A stretch of DNA of 64,000 bases from Pectinophora gossypiella (GCF_024362695.1 NC_065407.1:6758001-6822000), one strand, 5' to 3'; positions 55,001-57,001 are shown, counted from the stretch's first letter. Numbers and translations: made by a program. The notes: a model not told the origin generated them from the letters alone.

Positions 55001-56176
55001 TCTGCAATTTTTGCCGAAACTGATTTGCACCTTTTGCAATTGTCAATAAGGCACAAATCACTTTAGAAAAAAAAATACAGATACGTCAGTTAGCAAATTC
55101 AGCTACGATATATTGTTTGCAAACGTTTCGCGTTTTAAAAAAATCCCAGCCAGCACCTATTTTATTATTAGATTTTCACCGAATAGTTGATCGTATTTGT
55201 TCGCCATCGCAGTGAAACGCCAGTAGCAAAAGCTAAGCTTAAATCGATGGTGGTTTTAGCGCTCCGCAAAGCGGAATAAATATTCTCTACGATTCAGCTT
55301 TTGCTTTTAACAAAAGCGTTATGTCCAGTGGGACCCATTTTCATGGCAAAGATTTTTGGTAGCTAGGTATGACTGTGGTAAAAAAAAATATTTTCTATAC
55401 TGATCCAATCGCGACTAGAATTTCGCGCCTGTAGTCTAGTTTGTAAGGTTCTACAACGTTCTACAGTTTGCTTAGTTATTTTATTTAATTAATATTTTTC
55501 AGATGGCCAATGCTGTGTCGCATTTAGTGCTGACATTTGCCCTTGCCCTGTTCCTATGTATCACCTTCGAGTCTCCCATACACGGGATAGAGAAGATCCT
55601 TCTCAGGAAGTTTGGTATGTACCTCAGAGTTCTTGTTACATCCGGCGGGACCGAAATATGCACGAACATAATAAAAATACCTTCCACATCATTAATTGCT
55701 TGTTTGGTATCGCAACTAGAGCTTCTGTTATTACGCAATGAGTAATAAAATAAATAATGAGCGGGTAAATATTGGACCATCCAGAAAAGTCTTGGTGCGG
55801 CCGCTTCACACGCTGCAAATTCGTGTAATTAAGTGCTGAGGGCATAACTACCTTGTTTCTATGGTCTGTGGTTTTGTAGGTATATACTTCTAAGTATTTG
55901 CTAGTGATTTGAATTTTAATTCGGTCGTGAATCTAATATCTCTGTTCGAAACAATTAACTGATGCTCTTGGAAAACTGTTACTGAAGGTTTGCCTAATAA
56001 GTGATTGTTTGTTTTCTTTTTTGTTTTTATTTAAGAGAACAAAGCATCAACATTATGCATGCATTATTTATGTTTTTTTTTTAATTACAGCCCGTCCCGT
56101 TCTCAGTGACAATGCTAGAAAAGAAGAATCGGCGGAGTCGTCGAGAAATACTAGTCAGTCTAAATTAGGTTCATAG
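3575..56176 (+). CDS. nrf-6: NRF-6-like multi-pass membrane acyltransferase (11 exons, complete)
   Basis: Eleven exons (3575-4067, 44261-44430, 47693-47892, 49589-49871, 50854-51017, 51983-52151, 52436-52755, 53345-53550, 54367-54509, 55503-55614, 56091-56176) splice at GT-AG sites into 2346 nt, giving 781 residues plus TAG with all phases matching. The start ATG is the first after an in-frame TAA at 3551. Layout: signal peptide (about 1-18); NRF domain (about 139-275) with Cys144, 190, 207, 235, 240 and 272; then an acyltransferase-3 domain with about 10-11 hydrophobic spans from residue 289. His364 in an AGHA motif is the putative catalytic base, and a VDTF motif lies at 399-402. C. elegans NRF-6 relatives act in lipid or drug transport and yolk uptake; the acyl donor and substrate of insect members are unsettled. 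The position after Ser406 is Ala where the family usually has Gly. Family call is very firm; biochemical role is inferred. Confidence 0.95.
4169..4174 (-). terminator. Possible polyadenylation signal of the serine protease
   Basis: AATAAA on the minus strand, about 430 bp after the protease stop and about 100 bp from the donor of host exon 1. No nearer canonical signal was seen. Position-based guess. Confidence 0.3.
4604..4837 (-). CDS. Serine protease exon 4: C-terminal strand, helix and hydrophobic tail
   Basis: Codes residues 235-311. Opens with I-G-V-T-S-M-G and Cys245 (partner of Cys220), then G-A-T-S-V-F-T-T-L-F-N-Y-V-D, the usual final helix. About 36 further residues follow with an N-A-T sequon and a hydrophobic end after Ser-Gly-Thr. 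The acceptor AATATAG is short of pyrimidines but is the only one that keeps frame and homology. Confidence 0.9.
   Translation of the reverse strand: MGVTSMGPLECATSRSTPAEGATSVFTTLFNYVDLINATMTDTENTLKKRAMMSGTVTSMVRLQLSMIFMVILVLLV
4604..8831 (-). CDS. Chymotrypsin-fold serine protease nested antisense in intron 1 (4 exons, complete)
   Basis: Exons 8831-8488, 6131-5969, 5642-5448 and 4837-4604 splice at GT-AG sites into 936 nt (311 residues plus TAA). Layout: short hydrophobic N-terminus (1-13) as secretion signal; propeptide to Arg39; mature start V-F-G-G at 40-43 (usually I-V-G-G); His81 in TAAHC; Asp135 in HHDLGLL; Ser224 in GDSGGP. The full triad predicts an active enzyme. The residue six before the catalytic Ser is Gly218, not the Asp of trypsins, suggesting chymotrypsin- or elastase-like specificity. 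Residues after the protease domain (about 276-311) end in a run of Leu, Val, Ile and Met preceded by a Ser-Gly-Thr cluster, like a GPI-anchor signal. Introns are 2356, 325 and 610 bp. Substrate and tissue are unknown. All exons lie within the first intron of the NRF-6-like gene. Confidence 0.93.
5091..5419 (-). repeat. SINE-A copy inside intron 3 of the serine protease
   Basis: Reverse copy with full tail and head. It is in the same orientation as the protease and its head end lies 28 bp downstream of the exon 3 donor. Confidence 0.85.
5448..5642 (-). CDS. Serine protease exon 3: catalytic Ser
   Basis: Codes residues 170-234, phase 0 at both ends. Contains V-M-G-F-G-R, Cys197, Cys205 and Cys207, then G-V-C-S-G-D-S-G-G-P with Ser224. 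Three cysteines are clustered where most family members have two. The exon ends 28 bp from the head of a SINE-A copy (5091-5419), so a retroposon sits just inside intron 3. Confidence 0.92.
5706..5772 (-). repeat. Repeat H copy inside intron 2 of the serine protease
   Basis: Matches 2846-2912. Protease exon 3 (5448-5642) lies between this block and the SINE-A head. Confidence 0.5.
5969..6131 (-). CDS. Serine protease exon 2: catalytic Asp
   Basis: Codes residues 115 (split Asn) to 169. The acceptor follows TTTTTTAG. H-P-N-Y completes the usual pre-Asp loop and HHDLGLLR holds catalytic Asp135. The donor is GTAATG directly after GAA; it is preferred over GTACGT six bases later because it alone joins exon 3 in frame with V-M-G-F-G. 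Confidence 0.9.
6184..6505 (-). repeat. SINE-D copy inside protease intron 1
   Basis: Reverse: 'ctcatcatctccttagc' to a tRNA-like end ('gcccgtgctgggattcgaaa') near 6475. Starts 53 bp upstream (minus sense) of the exon 2 acceptor. Confidence 0.75.
6660..6989 (+). repeat. SINE-A copy inside protease intron 1
   Basis: tRNA-like head 'catccgtggtccagtgattg', full body, tail ending CACACGATAAG. Confidence 0.85.
6990..8079. other. Protease intron 1, repeat scraps
   Basis: Holds repeat I (7255-7385), a SINE-D-like tRNA end near 7445-7495 and a LINE-end piece near 7540-7590. No missing protease exon is needed here: exon 1 joins exon 2 in frame. Confidence 0.5.
7255..7385 (+). repeat. Dispersed repeat I, inside protease intron 1
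   Basis: 'tatctccgaaggcgtaggca' and 'ctattgccattaaccgggct'; related copies are at 9165-9245 and 34690-34805. Confidence 0.55.
8080..8390. mobile_element. Fold-back repeat J, inside protease intron 1
   Basis: About 70-bp arms (8089-8158 and 8306-8375) pair 'gactacggaaaaatcacgct' with its complement. Ends about 100 bp from the donor of protease exon 1. Single-arm pieces are at 21070-21135, 22355-22440 and 43800-43875. Confidence 0.72.
8488..8831 (-). CDS. Serine protease exon 1: signal, activation site, catalytic His
   Basis: Codes residues 1-114 plus two bases. Hydrophobic start MKTLIVLTIFVLA, an R-R before V-F-G-G-E-A, then R-C-S-G-A-V-I and L-T-A-A-H-C (Cys66 and Cys82 match the conserved disulfide around the His). 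Donor GTAAGT on the minus strand at 8487-8482. Confidence 0.93.
8828..8836 (-). promoter_or_regulatory. Two-codon upstream ORF overlapping the protease start
   Basis: On the minus strand the bases before the protease ATG read ATG TCA TGA; the TGA shares two bases with the start codon of the protease. If transcription starts further upstream, this minimal uORF would precede translation of the protease. Function is inferred only. Confidence 0.3.
9300..9615. mobile_element. MITE pair, copy 1
   Basis: Inverted ends of about 40 bp ('attttaagttatatccgtca' and complement, both running into CTTATCCACCG). Shares its full interior with 19067-19390. Confidence 0.78.
10385..10570. mobile_element. Fold-back repeat E, copy 1
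   Basis: About 40-bp inverted ends pair 'acacataataacgggttctt' and the following CCGCGTTTAAA with their complements, around an inner part with 'gatatttcgacactgttgca'. Preceded by 'ttttaagtttacgcggttat' in all copies. Could be a MITE or a remnant of a Penelope-like element. Confidence 0.65.
11175..11312. mobile_element. Fold-back repeat (GCAATATTGC family), copy 1
   Basis: 'aaattgcaatttgacatttg' pairs with 'acaaatgtcaaatagcaata'; right end 'cttcgatgtggccattttaa'. 109 bp from the Gypsy LTR. Confidence 0.68.
11418..11421. repeat. Target-site duplication ATTG (left); right copy at 17511-17514
   Basis: ATTG directly precedes the left LTR and directly follows the right LTR, the 4-bp duplication expected of Gypsy-type integrases. 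It shows the two LTRs belong to one insertion event. Confidence 0.85.
11422..11744 (-). repeat. 3' LTR of the Gypsy element
   Basis: 323 bp, apparently identical to the 5' LTR. A second short copy of its first bases (CCTAACATTCG on the plus strand) occurs about 57 bp inside the element, near 11807, perhaps a small duplication next to the polypurine-tract region. Confidence 0.92.
11931..12530 (-). repeat. Four ~150-bp tandem repeats encoding hairpins
   Basis: Units begin near 11931, 12079, 12228 and 12380 (spacing 148, 149, 152) and end at 12530. Each contains stems that pair CAATAGTTCG with CGAACTATTG, AGTGTGA with TCACACT, and TATCGTATA with TATACGATA. The loops share an AACCYTTYCTTCT core (purine-rich in element sense). 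Placed between integrase and the 3' LTR. Confidence 0.93.
12803..13314 (-). pseudogene. Gypsy integrase fragments (two frames)
   Basis: 13314-13126 carries N-P-D-R-I-I-S-D-R-G-T-F-F-T-S, the second catalytic Asp region. 13132-12803 carries S-P-R-S-N-G-Q-V-E-Q-x-N-R, the catalytic Glu region, and about 80 residues more. The two overlap by a frameshift near 13130. Confidence 0.9.
13536..13757 (-). pseudogene. Gypsy RNase H C-terminal fragment
   Basis: T-D-C-S-A-L, R-I-A-R-W-W and, after a one-residue irregularity, Y-R-A-G and H-V-D-x-L-x-R-N-P match the end of Gypsy RNase H and the linker to integrase. Continues the fragment at 13814-14092 in a shifted frame. Confidence 0.85.
13814..14092 (-). 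pseudogene. Gypsy RNase H fragment (N-terminal part)
   Basis: 92-residue frame with F-V-D-L-K, L-H-T-D-A-S, G-A-S-G-I-L-M-Q and H-P-V-A-Y-Y-S-R, the RNase H N-terminal motifs of Ty3/Gypsy elements. Separated from the reverse transcriptase frame by frameshifts between 14092 and 14344. Confidence 0.9.
14344..14985 (-). pseudogene. Gypsy reverse transcriptase fragment
   Basis: 213-residue frame with S-P-I-M-L-V-R-K-K-D-G, R-x-C-V-D-Y-R-x-L-N, F-x-T-L-D-L-A-S-G-Y-Y-Q, F-x-R-M-P-F-G-L and Y-I-D-D. The polymerase motifs are intact, including the Asp pair, but the frame stops just after the fingers-palm region. Confidence 0.93.
15595..15789 (-). pseudogene. Gypsy aspartic-protease fragment with changed active site
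   Basis: Contains S-F-I-D-F-G-S-E-I-S-L-I; retroviral-type aspartic proteases have D-S/T-G where this has D-F-G. The catalytic Asp is kept but the following Ser/Thr is lost. The frame closes soon after. Confidence 0.7.
15750..15944 (-). pseudogene. Gypsy gag zinc-knuckle fragment
   Basis: Two CCHC-type knuckles. The second (C-T-G-C-R-R-F-G-H-K-M-E-T-C) is complete. The first has Tyr in the position of the zinc-binding His, so it is probably unable to bind zinc. Overlaps the protease fragment in a different frame. Confidence 0.8.
16032..16412 (-). pseudogene. Gypsy gag fragment (capsid-like)
   Basis: 126-residue frame with K-V-W-Y-E-S-F, W-A-E-W-Q-Q-K-W-L-D-A-F-P and a later E-x-x-x-Y-Y-x-E, the pattern of retrotransposon gag capsid domains. 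It ends before the zinc knuckles, which sit in another frame. Confidence 0.8.
16606..17040 (-). pseudogene. First ORF of the Gypsy element, mostly a pentanucleotide-encoded repeat
   Basis: 144-residue frame beginning MPLEDEIVPRRR, then repeating R-A-E-P-S and variants (R-A-E-T-S, R-D-E-P-R), ending in Q-P-E-R and a basic tail. It may be the remodelled N-terminus of Gag. Because the DNA repeat is five bases long it stays open in several frames, so coding use is uncertain. Confidence 0.45.
16745..17002. repeat. GGCTC/GTCTC pentanucleotide array
   Basis: About 50 tandem pentamers on the plus strand, mostly GGCTC with interspersed GTCTC and a few TGCTC, GTTTC and ATATC variants. The last ten units are pure GGCTC. 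It lies in the leader of the Gypsy element next to the 5' LTR and is far richer in GC than anything nearby. Confidence 0.95.
17188..17510 (-). repeat. 5' LTR of the Gypsy element
   Basis: 323 bp; in element sense it begins TGTTAGG and ends CTACA. A TATAAAAA box on the minus strand (17444-17437) with a TCATT about 20 bp on gives a plausible promoter. Matches the 11422-11744 copy at every base compared by eye. Confidence 0.93.
17886..17909. repeat. AAAG tetranucleotide microsatellite
   Basis: Five to six AAAG units, followed by ACACAGACAGACAG at 17931. Confidence 0.85.
18191..18238. repeat. Perfect 21-bp inverted repeat
   Basis: 18191-18211 pairs exactly with 18218-18238 around a six-base loop (ATATGA). 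Between GC-rich DNA on the left and AT-rich DNA on the right. No larger element was seen. Confidence 0.85.
19064..19390. mobile_element. MITE pair, copy 2
   Basis: Same inverted ends and interior as 9300-9615; also shares about 30 bp upstream ('cccgattcctgcagacacct'), which may therefore be part of the element. Confidence 0.78.
19391..20350. other. No gene seen
   Basis: Contains an interrupted palindromic GGGATCCCGGGA pair (19746-19758 and 19892-19910) and the nested-type repeat near 20125-20230. Confidence 0.5.
20351..20682 (+). repeat. SINE-A copy
   Basis: Head 'cggcctccgtggtccagtgg' with a well preserved T-arm-like GGTTCGAATCCC (B box), body, and an AGAAGAAG tail. Confidence 0.88.
20683..21547. 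other. No gene seen; short telomere-like run
   Basis: Three to four CCTAA units at 20831-20850, the insect telomeric motif, too short to mean more than chance. A repeat J arm is at 21070-21135. Confidence 0.4.
21548..21760 (+). repeat. SINE-D copy, forward, 5' truncated
   Basis: 'acgtgctcagcggcgaagga' through 'cgcttctgcaaaaaaccg' to the 'aacctgtgaaaacga' end. Confidence 0.72.
21761..22959. other. No gene recognised
   Basis: A 62-residue ORF at 21953-22141 is Lys/Arg rich (KPFTKRKRPGEVRRRAV) and could be a pseudogene scrap or chance. A repeat J arm is at 22355-22440. Confidence 0.4.
22960..23160. mobile_element. Fold-back repeat E, copy 2
   Basis: Same ends as copy 1. The centre is a second inverted pair (GAAATATCGGGAGTCTCATA against its complement), so almost the whole element folds back. 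Confidence 0.68.
23161..24310. other. No gene seen outside the SINE at 23612-23946
   Basis: AT-rich intron sequence with no motif noted. Confidence 0.4.
23612..23946 (-). repeat. SINE-A relative with a different tail
   Basis: Head half (23745-23946) matches SINE-A. The tail half instead holds 'cccactgctgggcacaggcc' and 'cgctgctccactgcaggttg', a block also seen at 57803-57955. Confidence 0.78.
24311..24475. mobile_element. Fold-back repeat (GCAATATTGC family), copy 2
   Basis: Complete: inverted ends 'gggttaatagggccacatcg' and its imperfect complement at 24455-24475, with an inner hairpin around 'caatttgacatttgcgcata'. Confidence 0.78.
24476..25464. other. No gene seen
   Basis: AT-rich. An ORF at 25091-25330 has no domain pattern. 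Confidence 0.45.
25465..25620 (+). repeat. LINE 3'-end-derived repeat
   Basis: Degenerate frame R-G-R-L-R-R...K-R-L-M-N-V-E-E-A-R-E-V followed by a gap and a variant of the 'cacgcctatttcccatcgggg' block in reverse. Related minus-strand copies are at 765-935 and 29685-29885; a short piece is at 39950-40010. Confidence 0.6.
26236..26462 (+). pseudogene. Non-LTR retrotransposon 3'-end fragment
   Basis: The frame ending at 26462 reads A-G-H-V-x-R-M-H-P-E-R-W, then R-P-R-K-R-W-R-D-H, W-x-x-x-A-x-D-R-x-x-W and E-A-F-A-Q-Q-W, the C-terminal tail seen in many LINE polyproteins. The Trp that normally precedes AGH is a stop codon here. 5'-truncated, with no reverse transcriptase left. Confidence 0.8.
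26463..28584. other. No gene seen
   Basis: Very AT-rich, with a TTTAT run near 26810-26840 and a short SINE-like scrap at 27535-27620. Near 28380-28450, 'tgatgtata' recurs three times. Confidence 0.45.
27535..27620 (+). repeat. Short SINE-like fragment with CAT repeat
   Basis: 'gtggtcgccatggccgaaat' followed by four CAT units. Confidence 0.4.
28585..28870 (+). repeat. SINE-C copy
   Basis: Full-length relative of 1012-1290, ending GATGATGATGA. 'gtgtgtttggtttgag' before it and 'gtgtgtttggttttatt' after it form a likely target duplication. Confidence 0.8.
28871..29684. other. No gene seen
   Basis: A GC-richer patch at 29530-29660 (CGCGGCGCGAAG) has no open frame of note. Confidence 0.4.
29685..29885 (-). 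repeat. LINE 3'-end-derived repeat (copy of 25465-25620 family)
   Basis: Same block as 765-935. It runs into 'ccttctaggtcttcctc' on the plus strand, which is the reverse of the R-G-R-L-R-R coding end at 25490. Confidence 0.6.
29925..30125 (-). repeat. SINE-D copy
   Basis: 'taatacaggttaggtcacat' to the tRNA-like end 'aagcgttctaccaactgggc'. Confidence 0.75.
30385..30745 (+). repeat. Dispersed repeat F
   Basis: Contains 'gacgacgccctgagccgagg', 'tgggcaccctcaggcctgtt', 'gctccccatttgtccagcta' and a poly-A end. Further copies are at 43880-44125, 47255-47505 (reverse), 47505-47645, part at 46500-46640, and 61775-61870. Confidence 0.7.
31246..31513 (+). repeat. SINE-A copy, head truncated
   Basis: Starts in the T-arm region ('gaaatcccgctgtggacaaa') and runs to the GATAGAAGAAG tail. 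Confidence 0.82.
31514..32404. other. No gene seen
   Basis: Partial GCAATATTGC-family MITE at 32055-32110; a GC-richer patch at 31900-32040 has overlapping minus ORFs without motifs. Confidence 0.4.
32405..32835 (-). repeat. SINE-D copy split by another repeat
   Basis: SINE-D body 32405-32605 and tRNA-like end 32755-32835. A different repeat (about 32616-32750, 'aaactcacgcccgtaatccc') is nested between them. Copies of the nested repeat occur near 10100-10195, 10730-10790 and 20125-20230. Confidence 0.72.
33403..33591 (-). pseudogene. LINE reverse-transcriptase C-terminal fragment
   Basis: 62-residue minus frame with P-K-C-R-T-N, then an aliphatic stretch, R-I-L-N-G-V and a final F-x-x-T-L-S-Y-L. 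This matches the general pattern at the end of LINE polyproteins (K-x-R-T-x-x-x-x-x-S-F...R-x-W-N-x-L-P). Short, so family is not assigned. Confidence 0.5.
33592..34459. other. No gene recognised
   Basis: A plus ORF (33419-33931, 170 codons) overlaps the minus-strand LINE fragment and has no domain of its own. Confidence 0.4.
34460..34612 (+). repeat. Dispersed ~150-bp repeat
   Basis: Runs from 'ggtacggtcacgagcattaa' to 'tattgctcatgattgtac'. Copies are at 40073-40228 (+) and about 36283-36440 (reverse). No inverted ends; origin unknown. Confidence 0.75.
34690..34805 (+). repeat. Dispersed repeat I copy
   Basis: 'cacgcctgtatccctgaagg' to 'ttgctattaaccgcatacaa'; directly precedes a SINE-A copy. 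Confidence 0.55.
34821..35150 (+). repeat. SINE-A copy
   Basis: Complete, from 'gcaacggcctctgtggtcca' to CGATAGAAGAAG. Confidence 0.87.
35755..35935. mobile_element. Fold-back repeat E, copy 3
   Basis: Right arm intact; left arm is interrupted by tandem GGGGTTCGGGGTACGGGG. The inner sequence is inverted relative to copy 1. Confidence 0.65.
36061..36221. mobile_element. MITE with ~50-bp inverted ends
   Basis: 161 bp; arms start GGGGCCTGTTTAATAAAACT, and the two ends (36061-36112 and 36170-36221) pair with about two mismatches. Confidence 0.85.
36327..36946. repeat. ~165-bp direct repeats flanking a SINE
   Basis: 36327-36495 and 36786-36946 share nearly all bases; about six substitutions and one 9-bp gap were counted by eye. 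Their first half also matches, in reverse, a repeat at 34460-34612 and 40073-40228. Confidence 0.85.
36496..36785 (-). repeat. SINE-C copy between two ~165-bp direct repeats
   Basis: Reverse copy, starting ATCATCATCACC and ending CGCCACCGAGCTCCTC on the plus strand. It is flanked on each side by the same ~165-bp unit (36327-36495 and 36786-36946). Confidence 0.85.
37228..37780 (+). repeat. Lepidopteran 'CCCGCGACTTCGTCCGCGTG' repeat
   Basis: Starts 'tagcttttgcccgcgacttc' and ends 'tcagtcagttttccttttat' then an AT tail. Inside, a ~100-bp unit ('aatttcaagcatctaactta', CCCGCTAACTCCC) recurs three to four times. Family name not assigned. Confidence 0.65.
37879..38336 (-). mobile_element. Short TIR DNA transposon with a small ORF
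   Basis: 458 bp bounded by 22-bp inverted repeats (GACGACAGGTCGACATGGCA and two more bases). Inside, a minus-strand ORF from ATG at 38162 to a stop at 37998 gives 54 residues starting MATVASSS and ending T-L-D-D-S-D-E; a longer frame opens at 38303. The ORF looks like the N-terminal piece of a transposase whose remainder was deleted. AATAAA overlaps the stop on the minus strand. No clear target duplication was seen. Confidence 0.55.
38337..38814. other. No gene seen
   Basis: AT-rich; nothing beyond short simple runs. Confidence 0.4.
38815..39150 (-). repeat. SINE-D copy, nearly complete
   Basis: 'cacagggtccgcttatctaa' to 'ctaccaactaggctaccacg'; best-preserved copy in the window. Confidence 0.82.
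39151..40072. other. No gene seen
   Basis: AT-rich intron sequence; a short LINE-end scrap near 39950-40010. Confidence 0.4.
40073..40228 (+). repeat. Dispersed ~150-bp repeat (copy of 34460-34612)
   Basis: Nearly the same sequence as 34460-34612, ending 'tattgctcatggctgtac'. It is bounded by matching but inverted 'gatctggccacgacat' and 'acatgtcgtggccagatctt', so this copy lies inside a larger fold-back. Confidence 0.75.
40245..40690. mobile_element. Fold-back repeat K
   Basis: Imperfect inverted ends built on 'tttcatgaaatggacatatt' and its counterpart near 40660-40685. The interior repeats ATATCGTT and CATATT motifs in both orientations. Single copy in the window. Confidence 0.55.
40691..41821. 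other. No gene seen
   Basis: AT-rich; the 86-codon ORF at 40881-41141 looks like chance (Ile/Asn/Lys rich, no motif). Confidence 0.45.
41822..42121 (-). repeat. SINE-A copy
   Basis: Reverse; head at right 'caaccactggactacggacg', small internal deletion near 41880. Confidence 0.85.
42499..42641 (-). repeat. SINE-A tail fragment
   Basis: Only the tail half remains (CTTCTATCGTGTGGGTTGTG to GTAACCGGGAC). Confidence 0.75.
42642..43879. other. No gene seen outside the SINE-A piece
   Basis: Holds 43104-43335 (SINE-A) and a repeat J arm at 43800-43875. A segment near 42830-42860 ('ggattagatgaggcaaccct') is the complement of one near 42265-42290, so 42265-42860 may be another fold-back. Confidence 0.4.
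43104..43335 (-). repeat. SINE-A copy, rearranged
   Basis: Tail half and head half ('gatatgtccccaccgggatt') are present with the middle shortened. Confidence 0.7.
43880..44125 (+). repeat. Dispersed repeat F copy before exon 2
   Basis: Same blocks as 30385-30745; ends in AAAAAAAA 135 bp before the acceptor of exon 2. Confidence 0.7.
44261..44430 (+). CDS. nrf-6: NRF-6-like exon 2: NRF domain core
   Basis: Codes residues 165-221. The acceptor follows a TTTATCCTCAG tract and the donor is GTAGAT at 44431. The product carries the family signature: an FDAS motif, a glycine-rich step, then LGNFDEC with Cys190, and QYC with Cys207. It joins exon 1 in phase 1 (a|tg) across a 40.2 kb intron and leaves in phase 0. 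Confidence 0.95.
44478..44605. mobile_element. Fold-back repeat (GCAATATTGC family), copy 3, in intron 2
   Basis: 'tattgcaatttgacatttgc' and 'gaatagcaatattgcttttt' arms; starts 48 bp after exon 2. A further half copy is at 44635-44675 and another partial copy at 32055-32110. Confidence 0.65.
47255..47645. repeat. Two repeat F copies head to head before exon 3
   Basis: A reverse copy (47255-47505) followed at once by a forward copy (47505-47645). The poly-A of the second ends about 50 bp before the exon 3 acceptor, so the pair could fold back within intron 2. Confidence 0.68.
47693..47892 (+). CDS. nrf-6: NRF-6-like exon 3: end of NRF domain (CVPSAC motif)
   Basis: Codes residues 222-287. 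Contains the hallmark W-A-V-C-V-P-S-A-C motif (Cys235 and Cys240) and Cys272. The acceptor is TTTCCTTTCAG and the donor GTAAGT at 47893 (phase 2). Two head-to-head copies of repeat family F end about 50 bp upstream of the acceptor. Confidence 0.95.
47893..49588 (+). other. Intron 3 of the NRF-6-like gene
   Basis: 1696 bp, AT-rich, with a GC-richer patch at 49060-49340 ('ggttgtcagaaggttgtcgc' repeats the unit GGTTGTC three times). No exon is missing, since exons 3 and 4 join in frame. Confidence 0.85.
49589..49871 (+). CDS. nrf-6: NRF-6-like exon 4: first membrane span and catalytic-His motif
   Basis: Codes residues 289-382 (residue 288 is split). The first hydrophobic span is about 289-304. 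A loop containing WGSQKSS and SIINNVKK follows. The acyltransferase-3 opening motif C-x-x-G-I-K-S-L-A-M-I then leads to AGHA, with the putative catalytic His364. The acceptor is TTTCTGCAACAG; the donor is GTATGT. Confidence 0.95.
50854..51017 (+). CDS. nrf-6: NRF-6-like exon 5: VDTF-x3-S membrane span
   Basis: Codes residues 383-436 plus two bases. Contains LLVDTFLFLSAFLF, the second conserved acyltransferase-3 motif. The family consensus has SG after the hydrophobic run; here it is SA (Ala407). Ends in a basic loop (DKRRGR) before RYIR. Acceptor TTACAG, donor GTAAGA. Confidence 0.95.
51983..52151 (+). CDS. nrf-6: NRF-6-like exon 6: R-x-T-P-A-Y span and NILYINNY motif
   Basis: Codes residues 438-493; residue 437 is a split Arg. 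The R-I-T-P-A-Y motif begins a membrane span, followed by a loop with a conserved Cys (E-R-C-Q) and then W-W-A-N-I-L-Y-I-N-N, which is diagnostic of insect and nematode NRF-6 relatives. The donor GTGAGT is weaker than the others but keeps frame. Confidence 0.94.
52436..52755 (+). CDS. nrf-6: NRF-6-like exon 7: C-M-x-x-S-W-Y-L motif and three membrane spans
   Basis: Codes residues 494-599. Opens with CMFQSWYLSVDTQLFYIAP, the most conserved block of the family. It continues with spans near FIYSLW and FLAIGTIISLAIPAIITF, then P-Y-F-M-G-M-L-T-G-Y, a conserved span near the C-terminal half. Longest exon after exon 1. Donor GTAAGT at 52756. Confidence 0.95.
53345..53550 (+). CDS. nrf-6: NRF-6-like exon 8: two membrane spans
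   Basis: Codes residues 601-668 (600 is a split Asn). Hydrophobic spans are near MTSIVLGTVTTFSVSLFY and LAWGIANGWLIIACATGNG. The R/K-L-A-W-x-x-x-x-x-W-I/L pattern is typical of this part of acyltransferase-3 proteins. Acceptor TTATCAG, donor GTAAGT, phase 1. Confidence 0.94.
54367..54509 (+). CDS. nrf-6: NRF-6-like exon 9: L-T-Y-C-A-Y-L motif
   Basis: Codes residues 670-716 (669 is a split Gly). Contains the conserved P-I-S-R-L-T-Y-C-A-Y-L segment and a membrane span, then a short loop with R-H-P. Acceptor TTTTCCAG, donor GTGAGT. Confidence 0.94.
55503..55614 (+). CDS. nrf-6: NRF-6-like exon 10: last membrane span
   Basis: Codes residues 717-753. A single hydrophobic span (SHLVLTFALALFLCI) is followed by the conserved F-E-S-P motif and an amphipathic G-I-E-K-I-L-L-R-K. 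It begins with an in-frame ATG that is internal, not a start. Donor GTATGT. Confidence 0.94.
56091..56176 (+). CDS. nrf-6: NRF-6-like exon 11: cytoplasmic tail and stop
   Basis: Codes residues 755-781 and TAG at 56174. The tail is polar and rich in Ser, Glu and Lys with no motif that could be named. The acceptor follows a long T tract and TTACAG. No alternative exon was seen downstream. Confidence 0.92.
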
Positions 56177-56317
56177 CCATAGTATGTACGTAATTGTTAT
56201 TTAATATGAACGTCGTGAGAATGTGTCACTTTCCTTTTCAGTCTTTTAAAGGCGAAGTAAAACGATTGTTGATTATATTGACGAAGAATGTCCAAAGACA
56301 TTTTAACCATTAGATTT

Positions 56318-57001
56318 AATAAATAATATGGTTACGTACGTATGTAGAAATTATAAGAAGGAATTGAGATTGGTGATAGGAACTGGAAATACTAAAATAA
56401 TGGGAAGTTAAGAAATTTGTATATATGAAATTTTACGACTATATTGCTACCTAGGATTATTATTAAATTAATAGTACTTATATAATTTGTGTACCTATAT
56501 CGTTATATACCATGCCGGCTCTTTGGTGTTCTTCTTCTATCGTATGGGTTGTGAGGTGGAGTACTAACCTCATCAACCTAACTAACTTTGGCGGGTCAAT
56601 AGTAACCCTGACAGGGTTACTATTGACCCGCCAAAGTTAGGCCCCAGACATGGCTCACATAACGACTTACTACTTCTTTGGTGTTGTAATTAGTTCATAT
56701 CATAGCTGCAAAGATGCTAAAAATCCATGGAGTTGCAAAATTATAAATTCAAAAATATTAGCTAATAATTACAACAAATCATGACATCAAATTGTACACT
56801 TTGGCTGCTTAATGGAATATATTTTATAATATAATATATATATTTACCTGATAATGTTAATAAAAATAATATATTTACTGTAAATATTGAAGTTGTACAC
56901 AAATGTGTAATGAATGTGATTCTAGTGTGATATAATTATTTGTATGTGAGATTTTAAATATTTTGTAACGATGGGTATTTACAGAATTTAGTCTGAATAA
57001 A
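56318..57001 (+). terminator. Polyadenylation signals of the NRF-6-like gene (candidates)
   Basis: AATAAA occurs at 56318-56323, 56859-56864 and 56996-57001, which are 142, 683 and 820 bp after the stop. Use of the later ones would put a SINE remnant and its 29-bp palindrome (56582-56640) in the 3' UTR. Confidence 0.45.
56525..56670 (-). repeat. SINE-A fragment containing a perfect palindrome
   Basis: Tail part of SINE-A in reverse. Where other copies read a short CTGGTGT, this copy has a 29-base inverted duplication of its own neighbour, giving a perfect palindrome (56582-56610 and 56612-56640). Confidence 0.85.

Larger units (their letters stand above)
49872..56090 (+). other. Introns 4-10 of the NRF-6-like gene
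   Basis: 982, 965, 284, 589, 816, 993 and 476 bp. Compact, AT-rich and nearly free of the repeats that fill intron 1. ORFs inside them are exon shadows or chance. Confidence 0.85.

Noticed and set aside
55503..55745. Separate gene starting at the ATG at 55503
   Set aside because: It is exon 10 of the NRF-6-like gene: an acceptor precedes it and phases and family motifs match; the extra codons run past the donor.
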